Shown: one piece after another, positions 16,082 to 24,914 of the stretch | Layout of the letters: the number at the start of each line of letters is the position of its first letter | How positions within the stretch are numbered: position 1 is the first letter of the stretch | Assembly (NCBI GenBank): GCA_016195265.1 | Contig: JACPZW010000007.1 | Span: forward strand, 1-39,520 | Direction of reading: 5' to 3' | DNA length: 39,520 nucleotides | DNA from: Acidobacteriota bacterium | Lineage (GTDB): Bacteria > Acidobacteriota > Vicinamibacteria > Vicinamibacterales > CAVVIG01 | Made by a program: the position numbers and the translations under genes | The notes under the pieces: model-generated | What the model was told of the DNA's origin: nothing | The model's database searches: none | Seen by the model: the letters and a program-made list of their open reading frames with translations, nothing else

Positions 16082-17938
16082 ATGCTTCGCATGACTCCGG
16101 GCGTCTTCCTGGTGCTTGTCGAGCACGGGCAAGCGCGCGAGCGGGCGGCGCTCGGTCTGCTCATCCCGGCGCTGCAGCGCGTGTTCCCGGGCGCGAACGT
16201 GCGCACGGTGGTCGTGGACAATGCGCGCGCCGGAGAGCCGGACCGCGCGATCGATCGGACGTGCGATCGCGTGAGCGGCGACAACACGCTGCACGAGTTC
16301 TCCGGCTGGGATCGCGGTCTCGCCTGGCTGGACGCACGTTGTGAATTGAAGCCGGAGTCGATCGTCGTCCTGGCGAACGACACCGTCGCACGCGCGGACA
16401 AGCGCGGGTGGGTGCAGAGCTTGACGGCGGATCGCGCGCGGGCCGCAGCGGACGGCGCGCTCGTCGGCTGGGTCGAGGAGTACCCGCGGGAAGTGGAGAT
16501 CTTCGGGCTCCCGCTGCGCCATTTCATCGACACCAGTCTGGTCATCGCCCAGCGGCGCACGTTCGCCGCACTCGGTCCGTTCGCGCGGCGGCCCGCCGAC
16601 GGCACCTTCGACGACGTCTTCGCAGACGACTGGCACCACTTCTTCCGCGAGCCGTCGCCGCTCAGCGAGAATTATCGCGTGTACCTCAGGACGTATTTCT
16701 TCGGCGAGCGCATCGATTCGGACTTCGACCAGCGCTGGTACGCGCACGAGTCGATCGCAGGGCACAACTTCGACGCGTTCAAGGCGAAGCTGCGCTGCGT
16801 GTTCTGTGAACATCTCCTGAGCGCCCGTGCGCGCCAGCTGGGCATCCCGCTGGTCGACATCCGTCAGCATCAACCGGTGATCGCCGCCCATCCTCGTGTG
16901 TCTGTGATCATCCCCTGTTACAACCTCGGCGCGTATCTCGATGAAGCGGTCGAGAGCGTGCTGGCGCAGACGTGCCAGGACTTCGAGATCGTCATCGTCG
17001 ACGACGGCTCCATCGACCCCGGAACCCAGGCGTTGCTGGCCGACTATCAGCGGCCGAAGACGCGCGTGATCCGGATCGCGCACGCGGGTGTGTCGGAGGC
17101 CCGCAACGTGGCCATCGCGCATTCGACCGGCGCCTACCTGTGCGCGCTCGACGCCGACGATAGACTCGAGCCCACGTATCTCGAGAAAGCGCTGCGGGTC
17201 CTCGGCCAGGATCCGTCGCTCACCTTCGTGTCGTGCTGGGCACGGCTCTTCGGCGACGAAGCGTGGGACTGGCAACCCGAACGTTGCGATCTGCCGGCGC
17301 TGCTCTGCGAGGACACCGTCTGCACCGCCGCGCTCGTGCGGCGCGACGCCGTCCTCGCTGTCGGCGGATTCGACACGCAGATACCAATTCAGGGCGCCGA
17401 GGACTGGGAGCTGTGGCTGACGCTCGTCGAGCGCGGATACCGCGGCGTGATTCTTCGTGAAGTGCTGTTCAACTACCGGCGGCGTCCCGGATCATTGAGC
17501 ACGGTCTCCTGGTACGGTTCCGGGCACGTGCCGCTGACAAACTATCGCCTCGCCAGGCACAGCGAGAGCTACCGCGCGCACCTGTCCGGCGTGCTGCTGT
17601 ATCAGGATACCGAAACCGCGGGGTATCTGCGGCGCAACGACGAGCTCGAGCGGTATATCGGGACCGAGCTCGAGCCGTTCGTCGCGGCGCAGCACGAGGA
17701 GCTGGCCAGGCTCTGCGCGCGTCTGTCGGCGGCGACGACCACGGCGGACGCCGGCGCACCGGCGGCGGAAGACAGCGCAAAGAATGACGCGGCGATCTCG
17801 CGAATCACGGAACTGGAGGCGACGCTCCACATGGTCGCCGCCGAGGCCCTGGCGCTGCGATCCTCGATGAGCTGGCGCGTCACCGCGCCGCTGCGCGACG
17901 TCTACGGCTGGTGGCTGCGCCGGCGGGGACAGGCATGA
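16082..17938 (+). CDS. Two-domain glycosyltransferase (RgpF-like region plus GT2)
   Basis: The 618-residue protein has an N-terminal half (about 1-265) that looks like the second-type sugar-transferase/rhamnan-synthesis fold (VVLANDTVAR, GWVEEYPREV, FIDTSLVIAQRRTFAALG). This half is less certain. A canonical GT2 domain occupies about 271-490: VSVIIPCYNLGAYLDEAVES, IVIVDDGS, LDADDRLEP with D357/D359, and GAEDWELWLTLVERGY as the acceptor-site motif. The end carries a short coiled coil and the tail SMSWRVTAPLRDVYGWW. ATG 16082 or 16091 may be used. It starts 10 nt after the previous glycosyltransferase and overlaps the next gene by 4 nt, so the three are one unit. Confidence 0.85.
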   Translation: MLRMTPGVFLVLVEHGQARERAALGLLIPALQRVFPGANVRTVVVDNARAGEPDRAIDRTCDRVSGDNTLHEFSGWDRGLAWLDARCELKPESIVVLANDTVARADKRGWVQSLTADRARAAADGALVGWVEEYPREVEIFGLPLRHFIDTSLVIAQRRTFAALGPFARRPADGTFDDVFADDWHHFFREPSPLSENYRVYLRTYFFGERIDSDFDQRWYAHESIAGHNFDAFKAKLRCVFCEHLLSARARQLGIPLVDIRQHQPVIAAHPRVSVIIPCYNLGAYLDEAVESVLAQTCQDFEIVIVDDGSIDPGTQALLADYQRPKTRVIRIAHAGVSEARNVAIAHSTGAYLCALDADDRLEPTYLEKALRVLGQDPSLTFVSCWARLFGDEAWDWQPERCDLPALLCEDTVCTAALVRRDAVLAVGGFDTQIPIQGAEDWELWLTLVERGYRGVILREVLFNYRRRPGSLSTVSWYGSGHVPLTNYRLARHSESYRAHLSGVLLYQDTETAGYLRRNDELERYIGTELEPFVAAQHEELARLCARLSAATTTADAGAPAAEDSAKNDAAISRITELEATLHMVAAEALALRSSMSWRVTAPLRDVYGWWLRRRGQA

Positions 17939-20418
17939 CCTGCGGCCGCATCTCGGCGATCATCACGTGCCGCGATCTCGGGCGCACGCTCGTCGAGGCG
18001 CTCCGGAGCCTCGAGCGCCAGACGCGCCCTGCCGCCGACATCGTCGTCGTGGACGACGCGTCGACCGATGTCTACACGAGACAGGTCATCGCGCAGCTCG
18101 AGCGCGCCGGCACGTTCGTCGCGCACGGACCCGGGCGCGGCGCCTCCGCCGCCAGAAATCTCGGGGCGCGGCTCACCAGCGGCGACTATCTCGTCTGGCT
18201 CGATGCCGATGACACGCTCGAGCCGGGCTACTTCGAAGCCGCCGCGGCGCGCCTGGACGCCGAGACGGATATGGACTTCGTGACGTGCGCGATGCGCGCG
18301 TTCGGCGACGTGCAGTACGTGTGGACGCCGTCGCCGCCGATGTGGGTCGACGCGGTCGCGACAGGCGGCGTGCCGCACGCGTCGACAGTGATGCGGCGCC
18401 GCGTGTGGGAGACGCTGGGCGGCTTCGACGAGGATCTGCCGACGTTCGAGCTGCTGGACTTCTGGGCCTCGGCGTTCGAACGTGGCTTCCGCGGGATCGT
18501 GCTCGACGAACCGCTGCTCAACTATCGCGTGCGTCCGGGTTCGGGCTACCGGCGATCGATCCGCCAGCCGACCTACCTTGCGCGCCTCGGCCACTTCTAC
18601 GCCAAGCACCGCGACACCGTCGAGCGGCACGCGCTGGCGCTGATCGAAGCAAAGGAGGCGTTCCTCGTCAGCCAGCGGAATTACCTGAAGAGCCTGGAAT
18701 CGCGCGCGGCCGTGCTCGAAGCCGAGCAGGCGCAGCTCCGGAAGGAGATCGCCGACGTCGCGCAGCTGCTGCAGGAGCGCAACCTGCCGCGCGTGGAGTG
18801 GGGCGACCTCCGGCGGCGGCAGCCCGTCAGCCGGCATTGGGGCTGGGATCGCGGCACGCCCGTCGACCGACACTACATCGAGGGGTTCCTCGACGCGCAC
18901 CGGTCCGACGTGCGGGGCCGCGTCCTCGAAGTTCGCGATTCGGTGTACACCCGGCGGTTCGGCGGCGCGGCCGTCACCGCGAGCGACGTGCTCGATATCG
19001 ACGCCGGCAACGGCGCGGCGACGGTCATCGCCGATCTGCGCCGCGCGGACGGTATCGCGTCGAACACCTACGACTGCATCATCCTCACGCAGACGCTGCA
19101 GCTCATCGACGACATCGGCGCGGCGATCGCCGAGTGCGCGCGCGTGCTTCGTCCGGGCGGCGTGTTGCTGGCGACGGCGCCCTGCACCATCAGGGTGGAT
19201 GACGAAGGCGGCCAGGACGGCGACTTCTGGCGGCTGACGGAGGCGTCGGCGCGCCGGCTGTTCGCGCAGGCGTTTCCCGTCGACGCGTTCGAGGTACGGG
19301 CGTACGGCAACGTGATGGCCAACGCGGCATTCCTCTATGGCCTGTCGACCGCGGAAATGTCGACGGCCGATCTCGATCACATAGATCCCGATTTCCCGCA
19401 AATCATCGCGATTCGCGCCGTGAAGCCGGACGCCGACGCCCGTCGCGCGAGCCATTCAGGCTCGCGGTCCGCGGCCGTGAAAGGGCCGCGCGACGTCAGT
19501 TCCAGGGCCGCCATCCTCTGCTACCACCGCGTTGCCGAGCTGTCGCCGGATTCGCATGCGCTGTGCACGCCGCCGACGCGCTTCCGCCAGCACATGGCGC
19601 ACCTGCGCGATCGCTTCACGCCGATGAGCGTCGAGGATCTCGTGAGCGCGGCCGCGTCCGGCGATATTCCCGATGGAGCGGTCGCCGTCACGCTCGACGA
19701 TGGTTACCTCGATGCGCTGACAGCGGCATCGCCGATCCTCATGGAGTTCGGGATTCCCGCGACGTTTTTCGTCAACACCGATCGGCTCGACGATCCGCAC
19801 GAGCGCTGGTGGGACATCCTCGAGGATATTTTTCGTCCGGAGACGCGGCTGCCCGCGGAGTTGGTGCTGAGGGCCGGCGGACAGGAACTGCGGCTGGCGA
19901 CCGCGACGCCGGCCGAGCGCGCCGCGGCGCTCGGGACGCTGAACCGGTCAGCGTGGACGATGGATGCGCGATCGCGGATGACGATGGCGAACGACGTCGT
20001 CGCGTGGAGCGGAGCGCCGCGCCCGCCGCGCGAGACGCATCGCGTGCTCACCGGCGCAGAGATACGGGGGCTCGCGGCTCGACAGGGACACGCCATCGGC
20101 GCGCATTCCGTGCATCACCTGGCGCTGACGGCGCAGCCGGTCGAGACCAAGCGGTGCGAGATCGCGGAGTGCAAGGCGACGCTCGAACGCGCACTGCGCC
20201 GCACGGTCACGCTCTTCTCGTACCCGTACGGCGATTTCGACGGCGAGACGATCACGGAGGTGCATGATGCCGGTTTTCGCGCCGGCGTCACCGTCGAGGT
20301 TGGTCTAATGGCGCCAGGGACCAACCGCTTCCTGCTGCCGCGCATTGAAGTCGCGCCCGCCGACAGCCTGCCGCTCGCCCGGCGCCTGCAGGATCTCTTC
20401 GATCTCGCGGCCCGCTGA
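17935..20418 (+). CDS. Trifunctional fusion: GT2 glycosyltransferase, methyltransferase-like and NodB polysaccharide deacetylase domains
   Basis: The 827-residue protein has three parts. Residues about 4-245 are a GT2 domain (ISAIITCRDLGRTLVEALRS, VVVDDAS, WLDADDTLEPGYF with D90/D92). A coiled coil (250-283) leads to a class I methyltransferase-like part, about 300-500 (VLEVRDSVYTRRFGG, YDCIILTQTLQLIDD, VLRPGGVLLATAP). Its first motif lacks the usual GxGxG, so activity is uncertain. Residues about 524-815 form a NodB deacetylase: TLDDG (D588, D589), metal histidines H724 and H728 in AHSVHH, and SYPYGDFD. The start ATG at 17935 overlaps the previous stop (ATGA). It probably makes, methylates and deacetylates the same glycan. 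Confidence 0.87.
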   Translation: MTCGRISAIITCRDLGRTLVEALRSLERQTRPAADIVVVDDASTDVYTRQVIAQLERAGTFVAHGPGRGASAARNLGARLTSGDYLVWLDADDTLEPGYFEAAAARLDAETDMDFVTCAMRAFGDVQYVWTPSPPMWVDAVATGGVPHASTVMRRRVWETLGGFDEDLPTFELLDFWASAFERGFRGIVLDEPLLNYRVRPGSGYRRSIRQPTYLARLGHFYAKHRDTVERHALALIEAKEAFLVSQRNYLKSLESRAAVLEAEQAQLRKEIADVAQLLQERNLPRVEWGDLRRRQPVSRHWGWDRGTPVDRHYIEGFLDAHRSDVRGRVLEVRDSVYTRRFGGAAVTASDVLDIDAGNGAATVIADLRRADGIASNTYDCIILTQTLQLIDDIGAAIAECARVLRPGGVLLATAPCTIRVDDEGGQDGDFWRLTEASARRLFAQAFPVDAFEVRAYGNVMANAAFLYGLSTAEMSTADLDHIDPDFPQIIAIRAVKPDADARRASHSGSRSAAVKGPRDVSSRAAILCYHRVAELSPDSHALCTPPTRFRQHMAHLRDRFTPMSVEDLVSAAASGDIPDGAVAVTLDDGYLDALTAASPILMEFGIPATFFVNTDRLDDPHERWWDILEDIFRPETRLPAELVLRAGGQELRLATATPAERAAALGTLNRSAWTMDARSRMTMANDVVAWSGAPRPPRETHRVLTGAEIRGLAARQGHAIGAHSVHHLALTAQPVETKRCEIAECKATLERALRRTVTLFSYPYGDFDGETITEVHDAGFRAGVTVEVGLMAPGTNRFLLPRIEVAPADSLPLARRLQDLFDLAAR

Positions 20419-20425
20419 GCACCTC

Positions 20426-22906
20426 TCAGGGCCTCGGCGCCGCCCCATGTAGCGCGCGGGCGACCTCGTCGCGGAACGCCTCGACGCTGTACTCGCGAGC
20501 GACACGCTTCAGTGCGGCTTCACGCTGGCGCTGCCAACGCCCAGCATCGGAGAACAGCCCGGCGATGGCCCGCGCGATCGCTGGCGGATCGTCGGCGGCG
20601 ATCAGCTCTTCATCGGATCGCCAGCCCAGCTGTCCGGCGACGAGCATCGAGCACACGACGGGCACGCCGCGTGCGGCCGCTTCGACGATCTTCAGCGGGA
20701 TACCCGCCGCATACCGTGTCGGCGCGACGAACACCCGCGCGTCGTCGTAGAGCGGCGTCAAATCTTCGACGCCCTGACGCCACGTGACCACCGGGTCCGC
20801 ACTGGATCGCAGCGATTCGGGGATGCGGGCGCCGGCGACAACGAACGGCGCGTCGCATCCCTCGGCGCGCACCGCCGGCAGGACGTCGCCGCAAAAGAAT
20901 CGCACGGCGTCCTCGTTCGGCGACTCGGCGGTGAAGGCGCCGACGAACAGGATCGACGTCCGGTCGCGCCACGGGCGGGGCGTCGGCGCGATCCTGACGG
21001 CGTGGGCAATCCTGAACGCGTGGGTGACGCCGCTGGATTCGAACAGCGCGCGCTCGGCCTCGCTGACGACGAGCACGGCCGCACAACCCCGCGCGAGCCG
21101 GCATTCGTCATCGATCTGCGCGCGCGCCTCGGCCTCCGCGAGCGGTTGCCCGATCAGCTGCCGGCGGCCGATCACGCGCAGGGCAAAGACGGCCTCGGCG
21201 TCGTAGACGCACGGAACGCCCAGCGCCGAGAGGTCGGATCCGACCGCCGCTTTCAGGTACTGCATGTTGTGAGGCCGGCTCACGATCACGCACCGATCAC
21301 CGCGCCGCGCATCGAGGAAGGCATGAAGTCCCGCGGGGCCGCCCGCGACGATCTCGATCGTGGGGAAGGCACGACGCGCGGCGGAAGCGGCGGCGCCCGA
21401 GGCCGTTGTGTAGAGCGTGACGTGATGGCCGAGCGCGACGAGCGCGCGCACGAGCGCGGCCGCGCGCGGGAAACCCGCACCCAGCCCCGGCTCCGGAACC
21501 GCGTCGTCGATGATCACGACCGACGGCAGCCCGTGCGGATGCGATCGCGCCGCTATCGTGCCGGCGTCGCGCGCCGATTGCGAGGCGAGCCACTGCCCGT
21601 GTTTCGAGACGAAGAGCGGGCGTCGTGCCCGCTGCAGCTCGATGCTGGCGTCCGTCGAGACGGCGCTGCCGAATTCGTGGTGGACGGCGACCGCCGACGG
21701 CTGATAGACGACAGCACGGCCGCGCGTCCAGAGACGTACGCAGTAGTCCGCGTCCTCGTAGTAGGCGGGCTGATAGCGTTCGTCGAAGCCGCCGAACTGC
21801 TCGAAGAGCGCGCGCGGCGTCAGCAGGAGCGCGGCGGAACAGAAGTCCACGTCCCGTTCGAAATTGAATTCCGGCGACGTCGGATCGCCGCCGCGCCCGT
21901 ACGCCTCGCAGGATCCGTCCGCCCAGATAATCGCGCCGGCCTCCTGCAGGCGGCCGTCGGGAAAGACGAGCTTTCCGCCGACGGCGCCGGCGTCGGGCCG
22001 CCGTCGCGCGGTCTCCACGAGCCGCGCGAGGCTGCCCGGCGTGATCTCCGCGTCGTTGTTGAGAAAAAACAGGAACTCGCCGCGTGCGGTCTGCGCGCCG
22101 ATGTTCGCGGCCAGCGTGAAACCGATGTTGCTCGCGTGGCGGATGACGTTGACGCCGTCCACGCGCGACAGCATCGCGGTCGTTTCGTCCGTGGACGCGT
22201 TGTCGACGATGACGACCTCGAATGCCACATCGTGCTGCGGGGCGAGCGCCTTCAGGCACTGCAGGGTCAGGTCGGCGCGATTCCAGATCACCAGGATGAC
22301 GGACACCACCGGCGCCGCCTGCGTCGGGAACGTGAGCCGCGCGTCTCGGCCGAGAAATCGCGCGAGCGCGCGACGCGCGGCCTGCGTGTGTGCTGTTTCG
22401 GCGCTGGTGGTGCGGGAGACGACGCGCGGCGTCGGCCACCACGAACGCCGCAGTAACGCCAGCCCGTCGAGCCACGAGCGCGGAGAGAACAGAAGCCGCG
22501 GCTGATCGATCGCCTGACTGACGGCGACCTGCACCGGCGACAGCGTTTTCCCCGACGCGACCGTGAGGAGCCGTCGCTCGAACAGCGTCACGCTCCGTCC
22601 GTCGCCCAGCGTCGCGCTCACTTCCAGGCGCACGCGTCCGTCGTCCGGGCGATCGAATTCGATGTAGCCGCTGAAGCCCGAATGAAGCGCCGCCGGTTCG
22701 TGTTCGTACGCCTGCTGGACGTCCTCGCGACGCAGGCCGTAGTGCAGGGGGCGGCGAGCGCGGGCCACCTGCGCCCAGACGTTGACGATGGGTGCGCCGC
22801 TCGAGAACGCCCAGCCGGACACCATCAGACAATCCTGGGCAACCGCGTTGGCCGGCGGATGTTCGAGCCAGCCGCGCAGCCCGGGCGCAATTCGATGGCC
22901 GTCCAT
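20426..22906 (-). CDS. Bifunctional glycosyltransferase: N-terminal GWA domain, GT2, GT4
   Basis: This 826-residue protein has three parts. The N-terminal domain (about 8-115) contains VSGWAFSSGAPIVNVWAQV and REDVQQAYEHEPAALHSGF, resembling the lipoprotein encoded just upstream. A rhamnosyltransferase-like GT2 occupies 200-430 (VVSVILVIWNRADLTLQC, VDNASTDETT, FLNNDAEI at 282-289, YYEDADYCVRLW). A C-terminal GT4 lies at about 461-820 (DDAVPEPGLGAGFPRAAALV, FVGAFTAESPNEDAVRFF, GIPLKIVEAAARGVPVV). Two transfer steps on one chain suggest a repeating glycan with alternating linkages. The ATG at 22906 lies 6 nt after the lipoprotein stop. The gene is convergent with the trifunctional gene, with 7 nt between stops. 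Confidence 0.9.
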   Translation of the reverse strand: MDGHRIAPGLRGWLEHPPANAVAQDCLMVSGWAFSSGAPIVNVWAQVARARRPLHYGLRREDVQQAYEHEPAALHSGFSGYIEFDRPDDGRVRLEVSATLGDGRSVTLFERRLLTVASGKTLSPVQVAVSQAIDQPRLLFSPRSWLDGLALLRRSWWPTPRVVSRTTSAETAHTQAARRALARFLGRDARLTFPTQAAPVVSVILVIWNRADLTLQCLKALAPQHDVAFEVVIVDNASTDETTAMLSRVDGVNVIRHASNIGFTLAANIGAQTARGEFLFFLNNDAEITPGSLARLVETARRRPDAGAVGGKLVFPDGRLQEAGAIIWADGSCEAYGRGGDPTSPEFNFERDVDFCSAALLLTPRALFEQFGGFDERYQPAYYEDADYCVRLWTRGRAVVYQPSAVAVHHEFGSAVSTDASIELQRARRPLFVSKHGQWLASQSARDAGTIAARSHPHGLPSVVIIDDAVPEPGLGAGFPRAAALVRALVALGHHVTLYTTASGAAASAARRAFPTIEIVAGGPAGLHAFLDARRGDRCVIVSRPHNMQYLKAAVGSDLSALGVPCVYDAEAVFALRVIGRRQLIGQPLAEAEARAQIDDECRLARGCAAVLVVSEAERALFESSGVTHAFRIAHAVRIAPTPRPWRDRTSILFVGAFTAESPNEDAVRFFCGDVLPAVRAEGCDAPFVVAGARIPESLRSSADPVVTWRQGVEDLTPLYDDARVFVAPTRYAAGIPLKIVEAAARGVPVVCSMLVAGQLGWRSDEELIAADDPPAIARAIAGLFSDAGRWQRQREAALKRVAREYSVEAFRDEVARALHGAAPRP

Positions 22907-22912
22907 CCGACC

Positions 22913-23353
22913 TTAGCGCGCGAGGTTCACTTCGACGGTGCCGATGTCGCGCGTGGCGTCCAGATTGTCGACGGCCTGAACGACGATGGTGTGATTGCCG
23001 GCGGCTGCGGTCGCACCGAGCGGAATCGACATGGCCCAGCCGTGCACGTCGGATCCGTGGAGGTAGCTGGGATACGCCTTCACCACGTCGGGCCGTGGCG
23101 CGGTCATCGTCGTGCGGCCCACGAAGTGGCCGTCGACGAAGCATCGAATCTCCTTGATGCTCCCGTCGTCGAGCGCCCAGCCGTACGCCTGCACGACGCG
23201 CTCGACGGAGTCGCCGGCCTTCGGGCTGTCCACGAATCCGAACGGCAGCTCGTTTTTCGGATCCGGTCCGGACGAGCCCGCCGGCGGCGGCGCGGCTTGC
23301 GTGCAGCCAGCCGCAAACGCCAGAAGCGCAATGACGAACGAGAGTTTGTTCAT
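22913..23353 (-). CDS. Lipoprotein with a GWA-type beta domain
   Basis: A 146-residue lipoprotein: signal peptide MNKLSFVIALLAFAAGC with lipobox FAAGC (cysteine 17), a Pro/Ala linker, then one domain of about 105 residues. That domain contains GFVDSPKAGDSVERVVQAYG, WALDDGSIKEIRCFVDG, APRPDVVKAYP and HGWAMSIPLG. It looks like a small beta-sandwich that may bind sugar or protein. The same pattern occurs at the N-terminus of the glycosyltransferase encoded next. The start is fixed by GGAGG on the minus strand (23359-23363), five bases upstream. It lies in the leftward operon after the ABC ATPase. No function is known; an export or anchoring accessory for the glycan is inferred. Confidence 0.82.
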   Translation of the reverse strand: MNKLSFVIALLAFAAGCTQAAPPPAGSSGPDPKNELPFGFVDSPKAGDSVERVVQAYGWALDDGSIKEIRCFVDGHFVGRTTMTAPRPDVVKAYPSYLHGSDVHGWAMSIPLGATAAAGNHTIVVQAVDNLDATRDIGTVEVNLAR

Positions 23354-23367
23354 GGGTGCCTCCGATT

Positions 23368-24114
23368 CTATACTCCGGCCGCTTGGGACGTGAGGCTCGA
23401 GACGTAGCGTTCGGCGATCTGCCGAGGCGTGTCCTCCGCGACCACGCGTCCGTGATCGAGCAGCAGCGCGCGATCGCAGAACGACGTGACGGCGCGCGGA
23501 TCGTGGCTCACGAGCAGGACCGTGTGGCCTTTGGCGTGCAGCTGCCGGTAGCGTTCCTCGCACCGCTGTCTGAATCCCGCGTCGCCGACCGCGAAGATCT
23601 CGTCCAGCACCAGCACCTCGCGCACCGCCTGGAACGCCACGGCGTACGCGAGCCGCGACGACATCCCGCTCGAATAGTGCGCCAGCTTGAGGTTGGCGAA
23701 TTCCTGCAGCTCGGCGAACGCGAGCATCTCGTCCATGCTCCGCCGGATCTCGGCGAGCGACAGCCCCATCACCGAGCCGATGAGACAAACGTTGTCCACG
23801 GCGTCGAGCTCCGGGTTCCAGCCGACACCCAGATCGAGAATCGGCGTCACCGCCGCCCGCCGCTCGACGCGCCCGCGGTCCGGCGGGTAGACGCCGCACA
23901 GGATCTTGAGCAGCGTGCTCTTGCCCGATCCGTTCCGCCCCATGATGCCGAGCGTCTCCCCGGCCCGCAGCTCGAAGCTGACCGAGTCGAGGGCCTGCAG
24001 CCGGTGAAACTGCTGCGGCCGCAGCACGCCGAACACGTGCTCGCGGATCGTGTCGCGCCGCACCGTCGGGATCCGGAACGCCTTCGACACCGCGTCAACC
24101 GTGATGGGCGCCAT
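23368..24114 (-). CDS. ABC exporter ATPase, Wzt/TagH-like
   Basis: The 248-residue nucleotide-binding subunit powers export of a lipid-linked polysaccharide. It has Walker A GRNGSGKST (59-67), signature YSSGMSSRL, Walker B EVLVLDEIFAVGD and the switch VSHD. The LRPQQFHRLQALDSVSFEL lead-in is typical of the O-antigen/teichoic acid exporters. It lacks the C-terminal carbohydrate-binding domain of long Wzt proteins, so it resembles the short Wzt/KpsT form and may rely on another chain modification cue. The ATG at 24114 overlaps the permease stop by one base (TGATG). The lipoprotein follows after 14 nt. Confidence 0.92.
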   Translation of the reverse strand: MAPITVDAVSKAFRIPTVRRDTIREHVFGVLRPQQFHRLQALDSVSFELRAGETLGIMGRNGSGKSTLLKILCGVYPPDRGRVERRAAVTPILDLGVGWNPELDAVDNVCLIGSVMGLSLAEIRRSMDEMLAFAELQEFANLKLAHYSSGMSSRLAYAVAFQAVREVLVLDEIFAVGDAGFRQRCEERYRQLHAKGHTVLLVSHDPRAVTSFCDRALLLDHGRVVAEDTPRQIAERYVSSLTSQAAGV

Positions 24115-24914
24115 CAGATGTACTCGGCCGCGCGCGGGCTCAACCAGCGATAGACGGCGATCCCCACCAGCAGGCAGAACGCCGCATCCCCCGCCAGGTA
24201 GAGATGACCTCGCAACGTCGGCATCGTGCCCGCCACCAGGGCCGCGCGCGAGAACTCGATGACCGGCGTCGGCGGCCAGATGTAGAGGTAGAAGTGAAAA
24301 CGCTCGGGCAGAATGTCGAGCGGATAGATGATCGGCGCGATGAAGAATCCGGCCTGCACGACGACGTCCCATACCTGATTCAGATCGCGATAGCGCAGGA
24401 AGAGGACGCTCGACGCGAGCGAGAAGCCGATCACGATCGCGATCATCGCCAGGCAGTAGGCCGTGAACGCGATGATCGCAGCCGGCGAAGGGACGTGCCC
24501 GAAGGTCGCCAGAAACACCACGATCACGACCCAGAACACCGCGAGCGTAATCAGGGCGTTCGAAATCGCCGTGACGACGAGAATCCACGACGGCACCTGC
24601 GCCTTCGTCAGCAGGTAGCCGCGCGCGTGCAGCGAGGTCAGCCCGGTCTTGGTGCCTTCGGCGAAGAAGTCCCACAGAAACAAGCCGATGATCAGATTGA
24701 GCTTGTAGGCAGGTTTCGACGCGAAGAGGAACGAGAACACGGCCATCAGCACGATGAACATGCTCATCGGCTTCAGCAGCGCCCAGACGAATCCGCCAAT
24801 CGTGCCGTGATATCGCGCTTTGAAATCCGTGCGGACGAGCGTCCAGACCAACCCGGCGCGGGCCGACGCCGGACGCCGTTCGACCGGTGACGCCGCCAGG
24901 CTAGCGGCCGTCAT
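24114..24914 (-). CDS. ABC exporter permease, Wzm-like (ABC-2)
   Basis: The 266-residue membrane subunit has six predicted helices. Its pattern is that of O-antigen/capsule exporters: RTDFKARYHGTIGGFVWALL near the N-terminus, LFLWDFFAEGTKTGLTSL, VLFLRYRDLNQVWDVVVQAG and PIIYPLDILPERFHFYLYIW. It pairs with the ATPase whose start overlaps this stop. Two starts are possible: ATG 24914 (used here, overlapping the upstream gene's stop by 14 nt) and ATG 24950 (adding 12 residues inside the upstream gene). Its place among glycosyltransferases points to export of the glycan made by this island. Confidence 0.9.
   Translation of the reverse strand: MTAASLAASPVERRPASARAGLVWTLVRTDFKARYHGTIGGFVWALLKPMSMFIVLMAVFSFLFASKPAYKLNLIIGLFLWDFFAEGTKTGLTSLHARGYLLTKAQVPSWILVVTAISNALITLAVFWVVIVVFLATFGHVPSPAAIIAFTAYCLAMIAIVIGFSLASSVLFLRYRDLNQVWDVVVQAGFFIAPIIYPLDILPERFHFYLYIWPPTPVIEFSRAALVAGTMPTLRGHLYLAGDAAFCLLVGIAVYRWLSPRAAEYI

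Noticed and set aside
14695..16605. 636-codon leftward frame opposite the coiled-coil glycosyltransferase
   Set aside because: It is the complement of the heptad repeat and its flanks (REFSLRPPEF type repeats). It has no domain or start signal.
17902..19455. 517-codon leftward frame
   Set aside because: Shadow of the trifunctional gene; Arg/His/Val-rich with no motif.
21002..22456. 484-codon rightward frame opposite the GT2-GT4 gene
   Set aside because: Antisense shadow; the leftward frame has complete GT2 and GT4 motifs.
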